DNA of 7,739 nt, taken from assembly GCA_031264715.1 (NCBI GenBank), contig JAISDP010000205.1:1-7739 (forward strand). Reading direction: 5' to 3'. Source of the stretch: Bacteroidales bacterium. GTDB taxonomy: Bacteria; Bacteroidota; Bacteroidia; Bacteroidales; UBA4181. The first letter of the stretch is position 1. Each line of letters opens with the position of its first letter. This document shows positions 1 through 6,027 of the stretch, in pieces. Both the position numbers and the translations under genes were made by a program. Below the pieces are notes generated by a model, which saw only the letters and a program-made list of their open reading frames with translations, ran no database searches and was not told where the DNA came from.

Positions 1-91
1 CTTCCTTTACCACGCTACCGGGATGCACAGGGTAAAACGGAGTAATGTTATTCGCAATCATGCGAGGCTCAATACCATTTAACTTAATCAT
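1..91 (-). CDS. higA: HigA-family antitoxin, N-terminal fragment
   Basis: This is the first 30 codons of an antitoxin gene cut by the window edge. It starts at an ATG (91-89) only 7 bp after the toxin stop codon and reads MIKLNGIEPRMIANN, followed by a YPVHPGSVVKE segment. The HPGxVxKE stretch is the typical lead-in to the helix-turn-helix (XRE type) domain of HigA antitoxins; the HTH itself would lie outside the window. Known of the family: HigA binds and neutralises the ribosome-dependent mRNase HigB and represses the shared promoter. The toxin-first order is the usual higBA arrangement and supports the call. This start is used because it directly precedes the conserved segment. Confidence 0.82.
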   Translation of the reverse strand, partial: MIKLNGIEPRMIANNITPFYPVHPGSVVKE

Positions 92-98
92 AATTATT

Positions 99-416
99 TT
101 ATTGATAGTGATTTGACAATTCTAAAATATTACAAACTGTTACAACCGGTTCGACGGTGGTGTTATTGACTAAAAATTCGATGCGATATTTACGATTTAC
201 TCTGATTGAAGAAATGCCCTGTTTGTCGCCGTCAAGGACTTCGTAATGAAGAGAGTTCATTTGATACAATTCTTCTACGCTCTCTGCTTTTTGAAGTATC
301 TGAATACGCTTAATGTACAATTTAACGACTTCCGGCTGATAACGGTGCTTCTTATCCATAGCCACGCCTTTATCGTATAATTCCTGCAAATACTCTTTAT
401 CAAAAGCAATAACCAC
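99..416 (-). CDS. higB: HigB/RelE-superfamily toxin of a type II toxin-antitoxin pair
   Basis: A small basic protein of about 105 residues from the proposed GTG start (416-414). It carries the RelE/HigB core: an N-terminal strand VIAFDKEYL, a two-helix stretch, an H-x-E-x-L-x-GD-x-x-G segment, then SIRVNRKYRIEF with its basic residues, and a C-terminal NHY. Family knowledge: HigB cleaves mRNA on the ribosome and is held inactive by HigA, whose gene follows 7 bp downstream. The frame stays open to a TTG at 437-435, giving 112 residues. That TTG lies inside the -7 promoter box (435-442), so it would not be in the transcript. The GTG start also gives the usual family N-terminus. The next in-frame ATG would remove the first strand. 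The catalytic residue set was not verified by alignment. Confidence 0.85.
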   Translation of the reverse strand: MVIAFDKEYLQELYDKGVAMDKKHRYQPEVVKLYIKRIQILQKAESVEELYQMNSLHYEVLDGDKQGISSIRVNRKYRIEFLVNNTTVEPVVTVCNILELSNHYQ

Positions 417-434
417 ATATCCAGTTTTGGAATA

Positions 435-467
435 CAAAGATAAGCAATTTTTTTGTAATACACCAAA
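435..467 (-). promoter_or_regulatory. Bacteroidota-type promoter of higBA
   Basis: On the minus strand, TTTG (467-464) is followed after 21 bp by TATCTTTG (442-435). This matches the Bacteroidota sigma-A consensus TTTG-N19-21-TAnnTTTG. Transcription would start around position 429-431, leaving a short leader of about 14 nt before the GTG start of higB. Confidence 0.75.
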
Positions 468-476
468 TTAGTGTAT
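458..476. promoter_or_regulatory. inverted repeat over the higBA -33 box, candidate HigA operator
   Basis: ATACAC (458-463) and GTGTAT (471-476) form perfect 6-bp arms around a 7-nt spacer. The -33 TTTG of the higBA promoter begins within the spacer. HigA-type antitoxins repress their own promoters by binding short palindromes, so an operator here fits autoregulation. Binding is inferred from position only. Confidence 0.5.
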
Positions 477-688
477 ATTTTTGTAAAATATACGATTCCA
501 GGGAATCATTGGCGGTTATCGGCCCGCTTTTCTGTTTCTGCCAGGATAAAGCCCCTTTTTGGGGAGCTTTCAAATGCGTAATGGGTATAAGAAAAGCCCC
601 GGAGAATGCAAAGTCTTGAACAGTCAATTTGACGTTTTTTGAGGTTTTTTTAGCGTAAATGGTCATTAATATCTTCCCGGTCATTAAA
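477..688. other. non-coding intergenic region between divergent operons
   Basis: No convincing gene lies between higB and the first oxidoreductase gene. The stretch holds a 14-bp near-palindrome, GATTCC-AG-GGAATC (494-507), which could be a regulator site. It also holds an imperfect hairpin (548-570) with AAAGC/GCTTT and CCCC/GGGG arms, one bulged A and a T5 loop, without the U-tract of a terminator. The heptamer AAGCCCC occurs at 549-555 and again at 594-600. A minus-strand frame covers most of it but looks non-coding. Confidence 0.5.
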
Positions 689-696
689 TATCTTTG
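661..696 (+). promoter_or_regulatory. direct repeat with -7 box, probable promoter of the sugar operon
   Basis: TATCTTTG (689-696) is a perfect Bacteroidota -7 box (TAnnTTTG) on the plus strand, giving a predicted start near 700 and a leader of about 42 nt before the ATG at 743. No clear TTTG sits 19-21 bp upstream, which suggests a weak or activator-dependent promoter. The -7 box forms the end of the second copy of a direct repeat: GGTCATTAATATCTT (661-675) and GGTCATTAAATATCTT (679-694), about 18 bp apart with one inserted A. A tandem site at this spacing could be bound by a regulator. Confidence 0.55.
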
Positions 697-742
697 TGAC
701 CTTTTTTGCAGGGAAAAAGGGAAAAATTAGAATTTAATCGAA

Positions 743-2083
743 ATGAGTAGCAGAAGAGATTTTATCAAAAAAGCCGGCGCCGGTGCAGCAGGATTAACCA
801 TTGGCGGCGTACTCCCGGGATTTAGCGCTTCCGGCTATACCCGCATTGCAGGCGCCAATGATCGGATCAACGTGGCAATGATAGGCGTTAACAGCCGTGG
901 CGATGCGTTGGCGCACAATTTTGCACGCCAGACAGCATGTGACGTCATTACTGTTTGTGATGTAGATAAACGTGCAATCGAAAAATGCATCAAAACCGTC
1001 AAGACTGTACAAGACAAAATGCCAAAAGGCGAAAAAGATTTCCGCAAAGCGCTTGAAGACAAACAAGTAGATGCAGTCGTAATTGCTGCACCCGATCACT
1101 GGCACACGCCGGCTGCTTTACTTGCTATGCAAGCCGGAAAACACGTATACCTGGAAAAACCGGTAAGTTATTGTCCGCGCGAAGGTGAAATGCTGGTGGA
1201 GGCAGCAGCCAAATACGGTAAAGTGGTGCAAATAGGTACGCAGCGCCGTTCGTGGCCAAAAGTGATTGAGGCCATACAACAGATACAAGATGGCGCTATT
1301 GGAAAAATACATTTTGGTAAAGGCTGGTATGTCAACAATCGGCCAGGCATTGGTACAGGGAAAATTACTGCTGTGCCCGAATGGTTGGATTGGAACCTTT
1401 GGCAAGGTCCGGCGCCGCGCACCATATATAAGGATAATATCGTACATTACAACTGGCATTGGTTCTGGCACTGGGGTACGGCCGAGACGCTGAATAACGG
1501 TACACATATGATCGACTTGCTGTGCTGGGGCATGAACCTGAAATATCCCACCAAAGTCAGCTCGATGGGTGGCAGGTATTATTACAAAGATGACTGGGAA
1601 GTTCCCGATACTCAAGTTGTAAATCTGGAATTTGGAAATGATGTTTCCCTGTTATGGGAAGGACACAGTTGTAGCGGGCGACTCATCGAAAACAGTTCTG
1701 TGGGTGTTGTCTTTTATGGTGATAAAGGCAGTTTATATATCTCCGGAGGCAATGATTACAAGATATTTGACAAGAAAAATAATGTGATCAAGGATGTAAA
1801 AACTGATGTGGCGATTGATCCCCAGAATACGGTCAGTCCCGCCCAGCACCTGGATGCCATTCATATCCTTAATTTTTTCGACGGCATTCAAAAAGGAACG
1901 CCTCTCAACATGACTGTGGAAGCCGGTCACAAATGTACCTTGCTGATGCAGTTGGCAAACATTTCGTTACGTACCGGCCGGACACTCGGTATAAATCCGG
2001 CCGACGGCCGGATTGTGAACGATATTGAAGCGCAACGATACTGGAGCCGTAGTTACGAACCCGGTTGGGAACCTGAAGTATAA
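743..2083 (+). CDS. Tat-exported Gfo/Idh/MocA-family oxidoreductase
   Basis: A 446-residue NAD(P)-dependent dehydrogenase-like protein. The N-terminus has a twin-arginine motif (SRRDFIK, residues 3-9), then an Ala/Gly-rich hydrophobic stretch to about residue 29 and no lipobox Cys. It is probably folded with its cofactor and exported to the periplasm. The Rossmann domain follows: GVNSRG at 48-53 in place of GxGxxG, VCDVD at 71-75, APDHWHTP at 116-123, and the family signature EKP at 138-140 with its catalytic Lys139. The C-terminal sheet domain contains NNGTHMID (251-258); His255 is the likely second catalytic residue. Length and motifs fit the large oxidoreductases of Bacteroidota and Planctomycetes with a bacterial-type C-terminal domain. 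Some relatives oxidise sugars or glycosides at C3. It lacks the GH109 pattern, having EKP rather than EVSGA. First gene of the probable operon; the substrate is inferred to be an amino sugar from the nagA/nagB-like neighbours. Confidence 0.88.
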   Translation: MSSRRDFIKKAGAGAAGLTIGGVLPGFSASGYTRIAGANDRINVAMIGVNSRGDALAHNFARQTACDVITVCDVDKRAIEKCIKTVKTVQDKMPKGEKDFRKALEDKQVDAVVIAAPDHWHTPAALLAMQAGKHVYLEKPVSYCPREGEMLVEAAAKYGKVVQIGTQRRSWPKVIEAIQQIQDGAIGKIHFGKGWYVNNRPGIGTGKITAVPEWLDWNLWQGPAPRTIYKDNIVHYNWHWFWHWGTAETLNNGTHMIDLLCWGMNLKYPTKVSSMGGRYYYKDDWEVPDTQVVNLEFGNDVSLLWEGHSCSGRLIENSSVGVVFYGDKGSLYISGGNDYKIFDKKNNVIKDVKTDVAIDPQNTVSPAQHLDAIHILNFFDGIQKGTPLNMTVEAGHKCTLLMQLANISLRTGRTLGINPADGRIVNDIEAQRYWSRSYEPGWEPEV

Positions 2084-2104
2084 AGGCTTTCCCTCAAATG
2101 GAGC

Positions 2105-2124
2105 GTGCTGCTCAAAGACAGCAC
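2105..2124 (+). other. small hairpin between the two oxidoreductase genes
   Basis: GTGCTG (2105-2110) pairs with CAGCAC (2119-2124) around an 8-nt loop. No T-run follows, so it is not a classic terminator. It could be an mRNA-stabilising or processing stem in the 92-nt gap, or chance. Confidence 0.3.
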
Positions 2125-2175
2125 AAGGCTAAAATAACAGGTCATAGAAGAAATAAAGATAAGAAATAATTCATC

Positions 2176-3207
2176 ATGGAACGTCGTACATTTATTAAAT
2201 CAAGCGCATTGGCCGGAGCAGGAATCATGGCCGCCGGCCTGTCATTCGGGAATACGGGCAAAGACCCCGTTAAGAAAGGTTTACGGGTGGGGATCATTGG
2301 TTTGGATACATCTCATGCCATTGCCTTCACCAAGTCGCTCAATGCGCCGGACGCATCGCCTGAATTTGGCGGATACAAGGTAGTGGCTACATATCCGCAA
2401 GGCAGCAGGGACATTGAATCGAGTGTAAAACGCGTACCCGGGTATATTGAGGAAGTTCGTAAGCTGGGCGTCGAAATCGTCGAAACCATTCCCGATCTGT
2501 TAAAGAAAGTAGATGTGGTATTGCTCGAAACCAACGACGGGCGCCCACATCTTGAACAGGTTTTGCCCGTGTTCAAAGCCGGGAAAACGGTATTTATCGA
2601 CAAGCCGATAGCAGGTACGCTGACGGATGCCTTTGCGATCTTCCAGGCGGCAAAAGATTATAAGGCGCCTGTGTTCTCATCGTCATCCTTGCGTTACATG
2701 TCCAACATGGACGATATTATTAAAAATCAAAGCATAGGCAAGGTGCTTGGGGCAGAGTCATTTAGCCCCTGTTCCCTCGAGCCGACCCATCCCGATTTTT
2801 TCTGGTACGGCGTGCACGGTATCGAAGCCCTGTTCACAGTCATGGGCACAGGCTGTCAAACCGTAACGCGGGTGCACACGCCCGACACCGATGTAGTGGT
2901 GGGCATATGGGAAAATAACCGCATAGGTACTTTTCGGGGATTGCGGGCCGGAAAAACGGGTTATGGCGGTTACGCTTTCGGCGAGAAAGGCATCACAACC
3001 CTGGGCGATTACAATGGATACGACCCGTTATTGAAAGAGATCGTCAAATTCTTCCAAACCGGCGTTTCGCCTGTTACGCCCGAAGAAACGCTTGAAATCT
3101 TCACCTTCATGGAAGCTGCAGATGAAAGTAAACGTCGGGGCGGTTTGTTGGTCAGTTTGGCAGAAACCCGGCAAAAAGCGCTTAACCGGGTAAAGAAAAC
3201 CTGGTAA
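2176..3207 (+). CDS. second exported Gfo/Idh/MocA-family oxidoreductase, short divergent type
   Basis: A 343-residue protein. It begins MERRTFIKSS and continues with an Ala/Gly-rich hydrophobic stretch to about residue 24. This is a likely Tat signal, although the Ser before the two Arg is missing. The nucleotide-binding start is GIIGLDTSH (39-47), which lacks the third Gly of GxGxxG and instead carries a DTSH motif. The EKP signature is DKP (142-144, Lys143). Other marked segments are TNDGRPH (119-125), SSSSLRY (168-174) and WYGVHGIE (210-217), where His214 is the likely catalytic His. It is about 100 residues shorter than the upstream paralogue and differs in every motif, so it is not a recent duplicate. 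The gap from the first gene is 92 bp with no promoter seen. The role is inferred as a second redox or epimerising step, or partner function, on the same periplasmic sugar. The fold is secure, the substrate unknown. Confidence 0.85.
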   Translation: MERRTFIKSSALAGAGIMAAGLSFGNTGKDPVKKGLRVGIIGLDTSHAIAFTKSLNAPDASPEFGGYKVVATYPQGSRDIESSVKRVPGYIEEVRKLGVEIVETIPDLLKKVDVVLLETNDGRPHLEQVLPVFKAGKTVFIDKPIAGTLTDAFAIFQAAKDYKAPVFSSSSLRYMSNMDDIIKNQSIGKVLGAESFSPCSLEPTHPDFFWYGVHGIEALFTVMGTGCQTVTRVHTPDTDVVVGIWENNRIGTFRGLRAGKTGYGGYAFGEKGITTLGDYNGYDPLLKEIVKFFQTGVSPVTPEETLEIFTFMEAADESKRRGGLLVSLAETRQKALNRVKKTW

Positions 3208-3210
3208 TCT

Positions 3211-3229
3211 ATTGAATCGATTATTGAAT
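3211..3229. repeat. short direct repeat ATTGAAT flanking an AT-rich palindrome
   Basis: ATTGAAT occurs at 3211-3217 and 3223-3229, and AATCGATT (3215-3222) is a perfect 8-bp palindrome between them. It lies in the 103-bp gap before the permease gene. It could be a regulator site; no good -7 box accompanies it. Confidence 0.25.
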
Positions 3230-3310
3230 ATTTGTTGAAACCCATAAACCATCAGGCAATTGAAATCGAAAAACATAAGCCGGATGCTTGCCGAACAGAA
3301 TTAATATAAA

Positions 3311-4672
3311 ATGACACAAACAAAAGGTCCATTGAGGCGTAATTTCATCATATCCATAGCGACATTGGCCTTCATGTACTTCATCTTTGGCTTTGTATCG
3401 TGGATCAATGCTATTTTGATACCTTACTTCAAAATCGCTTGCGAGTTAACCAATTTCGAATCCTACCTGGTTGCTTTTGCGTTCTACATTGCATACCTGG
3501 TGATGTCGATGCCCGGAGCCTTCCTGTTAAAGAAAGTTGGGTTCAAACGAGGGATCATGTTCGGTTTTTTCGCATTGTCATTGGGCACGCTAATCTTTGT
3601 TCCTGCGGCGTTGACTCGTACCTACGGTATTTTCCTCACCGGGTTGTTCACCATGGGTACAGGGCTGGCTATCCTGCAAACGGCCGCCAACCCGTACGTG
3701 ACCATCATTGGGCCTCTTGATAAAGCGGTGCAGCGGATGAGCATCATGGGTGTATGCAACAAATTTGCAGGTATCGTATCACCATTGATTTTTGCTGCAT
3801 TCACCCTCAAAGCCACCGATAAGGAACTGTTTGCCGCTTTGCCTGCCATGGCCGAAACTGCCCGCAACCTGGCGCTCGATGAAATGATCCGTCGTGTGGT
3901 ATTGCCTTACAGTTGTTTGAGTGTTCTCCTGTTTGCTGTCGGCTTATTCATTCGATATTCGGTACTCCCCGAAATCAATACGGAAGAAGAGAGCGAAGAA
4001 CTTGCTGCCGCACATGCCGGGAAGCATAGCGTGTTCCAGTTTCCGTACCTGGTTTTTGGCGCCATAGCGCTGTTCCTGCATGTGGGTACACAAGTAATCG
4101 CCATTGATACTATTATCGGGTATGCTACTTCGATGGGAATGGATTTGATTTCAGCCAAAGCATTTCCCTCGTATACCTTAACGGCTACCATTATCGGCTA
4201 TATCACTGGAATATTCTGTATCCCCCGGTTTATCAGTCAAACCGATTCATTACGGGTCTGTACCATCGCCGGGCTTCTCCTTTCATTTTGTATCCTGTTC
4301 ATGCCCGGACACATGATGTTCAAAGGGCATGAAATTGCTATTTCCATCTGGTTTGTAGTGTTGCTGGGGTTGCCCAACGCATTGATTTATGCCGGAATAT
4401 GGCCTTTAGCCATCCGTAACCTTGGCCGGTTCACCAAAACAGGCTCATCGGTACTCATCATGGGCCTTGCCGGTAATGCCATCCTTCCGCTGGTTTATGG
4501 GCATTTCGCCGATCAGGTGGGGACACGCCAGGCTTATTGGGTACTGGCGCCTTGTTTCCTGTATCTGGTTTTTTATGCGGCTTACGGGCACAAAATTACG
4601 GAGTGGAAAAGGCGCCGTCCTGCCACCCCTCCTGCAAATGGGGAGAAACTCCATGCTACTCAAATGCAGTAA
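3311..4672 (+). CDS. FHS-family MFS sugar permease (FucP/GluP/NagP-like)
   Basis: A 453-residue inner-membrane protein with a short cytoplasmic N-terminus and about twelve hydrophobic segments. They are split by a charged loop at about residues 218-238 (EINTEEESEE region), as in major facilitator proteins. FHS-family marks are clear: the first helix ends in SWINAILIPYFK (30-41); NFESYLVAFAFYIAYLVM leads into MPGAFLLKKVGFKRG (67-81); and LQTAANPYVTIIGP spans 122-135. Known members carry fucose, glucose/galactose or GlcNAc with protons. The acidic residues that matter in E. coli FucP are absent: Asp46 of the NDIL motif aligns with Ala34, and Glu135 of LETAANP with Gln123. In Bacteroidota such permeases often serve GlcNAc or other host sugars, and the nagA/nagB-like genes downstream support an amino-sugar derivative. 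The ATG at 3311 is the only good start before the first helix. Confidence 0.88.
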   Translation: MTQTKGPLRRNFIISIATLAFMYFIFGFVSWINAILIPYFKIACELTNFESYLVAFAFYIAYLVMSMPGAFLLKKVGFKRGIMFGFFALSLGTLIFVPAALTRTYGIFLTGLFTMGTGLAILQTAANPYVTIIGPLDKAVQRMSIMGVCNKFAGIVSPLIFAAFTLKATDKELFAALPAMAETARNLALDEMIRRVVLPYSCLSVLLFAVGLFIRYSVLPEINTEEESEELAAAHAGKHSVFQFPYLVFGAIALFLHVGTQVIAIDTIIGYATSMGMDLISAKAFPSYTLTATIIGYITGIFCIPRFISQTDSLRVCTIAGLLLSFCILFMPGHMMFKGHEIAISIWFVVLLGLPNALIYAGIWPLAIRNLGRFTKTGSSVLIMGLAGNAILPLVYGHFADQVGTRQAYWVLAPCFLYLVFYAAYGHKITEWKRRRPATPPANGEKLHATQMQ

Positions 4673-4771
4673 AGTCCAGGCATGTTTTCGTATTTATCAT
4701 TAAAATAACAGTTAACCAAATAGAGGATATTTCCGTCACAGTTGTAATTAACAAAAAATATTCCCGAAAAC

Positions 4772-5953
4772 ATGAGGATTAAAATCATCAACGGAAAAAT
4801 CATCACACCCTACCGGATTATTCCTGACGGATGCGTGTGTATTGAAAATGGCAAAATCTGCGAAGCAGGCGAAACAAATATCAACTTTCCGGATGCTGAA
4901 AGCATTGATGCGCAGGGTCATTATATTTCGCCGGGTTTTATCGACCTGCATACGCATGGAGCAGGAGGAAGCGACTTTATGGATGGAACCGTGGATGCAT
5001 ACCTGCAAATAGCCGAAACTCATGCCCGGCATGGCGTAACGGGTTTATATCCCACCACCCTGGCATCGACCAATGAAGAGTTATTCAATGCCTTCGAAAT
5101 ATATCGGCAATCCAAAACGCGAAATACCAAAGGCGCCACATTCTTAGGTATTCATCTCGAAGGTCCGTATTTCGCTATGAGCCAGCGGGGAGCGCAAGAT
5201 ACCAAGTATATCCGTAATCCGCAACGAGACGATTATATGGCGATCCTCGATGCGACGGATAATATTGCCCGCTGGAGTGCCGCGCCTGAACTGGAAGGCA
5301 GCAAGGAATTTGCCGAAATGCTCGTATCGCGCAACATCTTGCCGGCCATTGCTCACTCCGATGCCATTTATGAGGAAGTTATTCCGGCGTTTGACTGGGG
5401 CTTTACGCATGTAACGCATTTATATTCGGCCACTTCTGGAGTATGCCGCCGCAACTGTTTCCGTTATGCGGGCATCATTGAGGCATCGTATCTAATGGAA
5501 GGCATGACGGTAGAAATCATCGTCGACGGGGTGCATCTCCCGGCAAGCCTGCTCCAACTGATCTATAAAATCAAAGGCCCCGGGAAAATCGCATTGATTA
5601 CCGATTCGATGCGTGCTGCCGGTATGCCCGACGGTAAAAGTATACTGGGAAGTCTTGCCAATGGACAGGAAGTGGTAGTGGAGGACGGGGTAGCCAAGCT
5701 ACCTGACCGTACTGCCTTTGCCGGAAGCGTGGCAACTGCCGACAGACTTGTAAGAACCATGCTTCGCCTTGCTAGAACTCCATTGCCCGAAACTATACAG
5801 ATGATCACTTCCACCCCGGCCCGTATTATGGGCATCGACAAAGTAAAAGGAAGCCTCGCCAGAGGAAAGGATGCTGATGTGGTGATTTTCGACGAAGACA
5901 TCAACATCAGGATGACTATGGTTGGCGGAAGGATTGTTTATGATACGTTGTAA
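4772..5953 (+). CDS. nagA: N-acetylglucosamine-6-phosphate deacetylase-like amidohydrolase (NagA family variant)
   Basis: A 393-residue cytoplasmic metal-dependent hydrolase of the amidohydrolase superfamily, expected to release acetate from an N-acetylated amino sugar, classically GlcNAc-6-P. An N-terminal strand domain leads to PGFIDLHTHG (54-63, His60/His62). The metal and catalytic set of the E. coli enzyme can be placed: Glu130 in HLEGP, His195 in IAHSD, His216 in HVTHLY, His255 in VDGVH and the catalytic Asp278 in ITDSMRAAG. Differences from classical NagA: Gln142 (GAQ) replaces His143, though I recall Gln in the B. subtilis enzyme too, and the phosphate-side segment HLYNAM is HLYSATSGVCRRN, so Asn219 becomes Ser while an Arg227 equivalent remains. 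I recall this HLYS-type subfamily in Clostridia and Bacteroidota. It sits 99 bp after the permease gene and 74 bp before nagB, with no promoter seen between. Confidence 0.88.
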   Translation: MRIKIINGKIITPYRIIPDGCVCIENGKICEAGETNINFPDAESIDAQGHYISPGFIDLHTHGAGGSDFMDGTVDAYLQIAETHARHGVTGLYPTTLASTNEELFNAFEIYRQSKTRNTKGATFLGIHLEGPYFAMSQRGAQDTKYIRNPQRDDYMAILDATDNIARWSAAPELEGSKEFAEMLVSRNILPAIAHSDAIYEEVIPAFDWGFTHVTHLYSATSGVCRRNCFRYAGIIEASYLMEGMTVEIIVDGVHLPASLLQLIYKIKGPGKIALITDSMRAAGMPDGKSILGSLANGQEVVVEDGVAKLPDRTAFAGSVATADRLVRTMLRLARTPLPETIQMITSTPARIMGIDKVKGSLARGKDADVVIFDEDINIRMTMVGGRIVYDTL

Positions 5954-5991
5954 CCTCTTCCTCCGCCTCTCTCCTGCGGAGAAGATGGAGG
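5954..5991. repeat. intergenic C/T-G/A-rich imperfect palindrome between nagA and nagB
   Basis: CTCCGC (5961-5966) pairs with GCGGAG (5976-5981) around a 9-nt loop. Outer CCTC (5954-5957) can pair with GAGG (5988-5991) across an imperfect middle. There is no T-run. A similar pyrimidine/purine palindrome lies at 7499-7530. Both resemble REP-like intergenic repeats I recall from Bacteroidota genomes. In the operon mRNA it could form a stabilising stem. Confidence 0.4.
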
Positions 5992-6027
5992 AAATATTAT
6001 ATAGCCTGTAAAATATTTAAAGTAAAC

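Noticed and set aside
548..570. Hairpin at 548-570 as a rho-independent terminator
   Set aside because: The T5 run is in the loop, not after the stem, on either strand; no gene ends nearby.
400..684. Minus-strand open frame of 94 codons covering the divergent intergenic region
   Set aside because: It overlaps the higB 5' end, the higBA promoter and the palindromes, has no recognisable domain, and its composition looks like translated non-coding DNA.
1118..1615. Long minus-strand open frame (165 codons) inside the first oxidoreductase gene
   Set aside because: It is antisense to a well-conserved coding region and shows no domain or motif of its own. The same applies to the other antisense frames, including 5563-5907.
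743..2083. Identity of the first oxidoreductase as a GH109 alpha-N-acetylgalactosaminidase
   Set aside because: Attractive given the nag-like neighbours, but the protein has the ordinary EKP signature and lacks the GH109 sequence pattern, so it was left as a general Gfo/Idh/MocA oxidoreductase.
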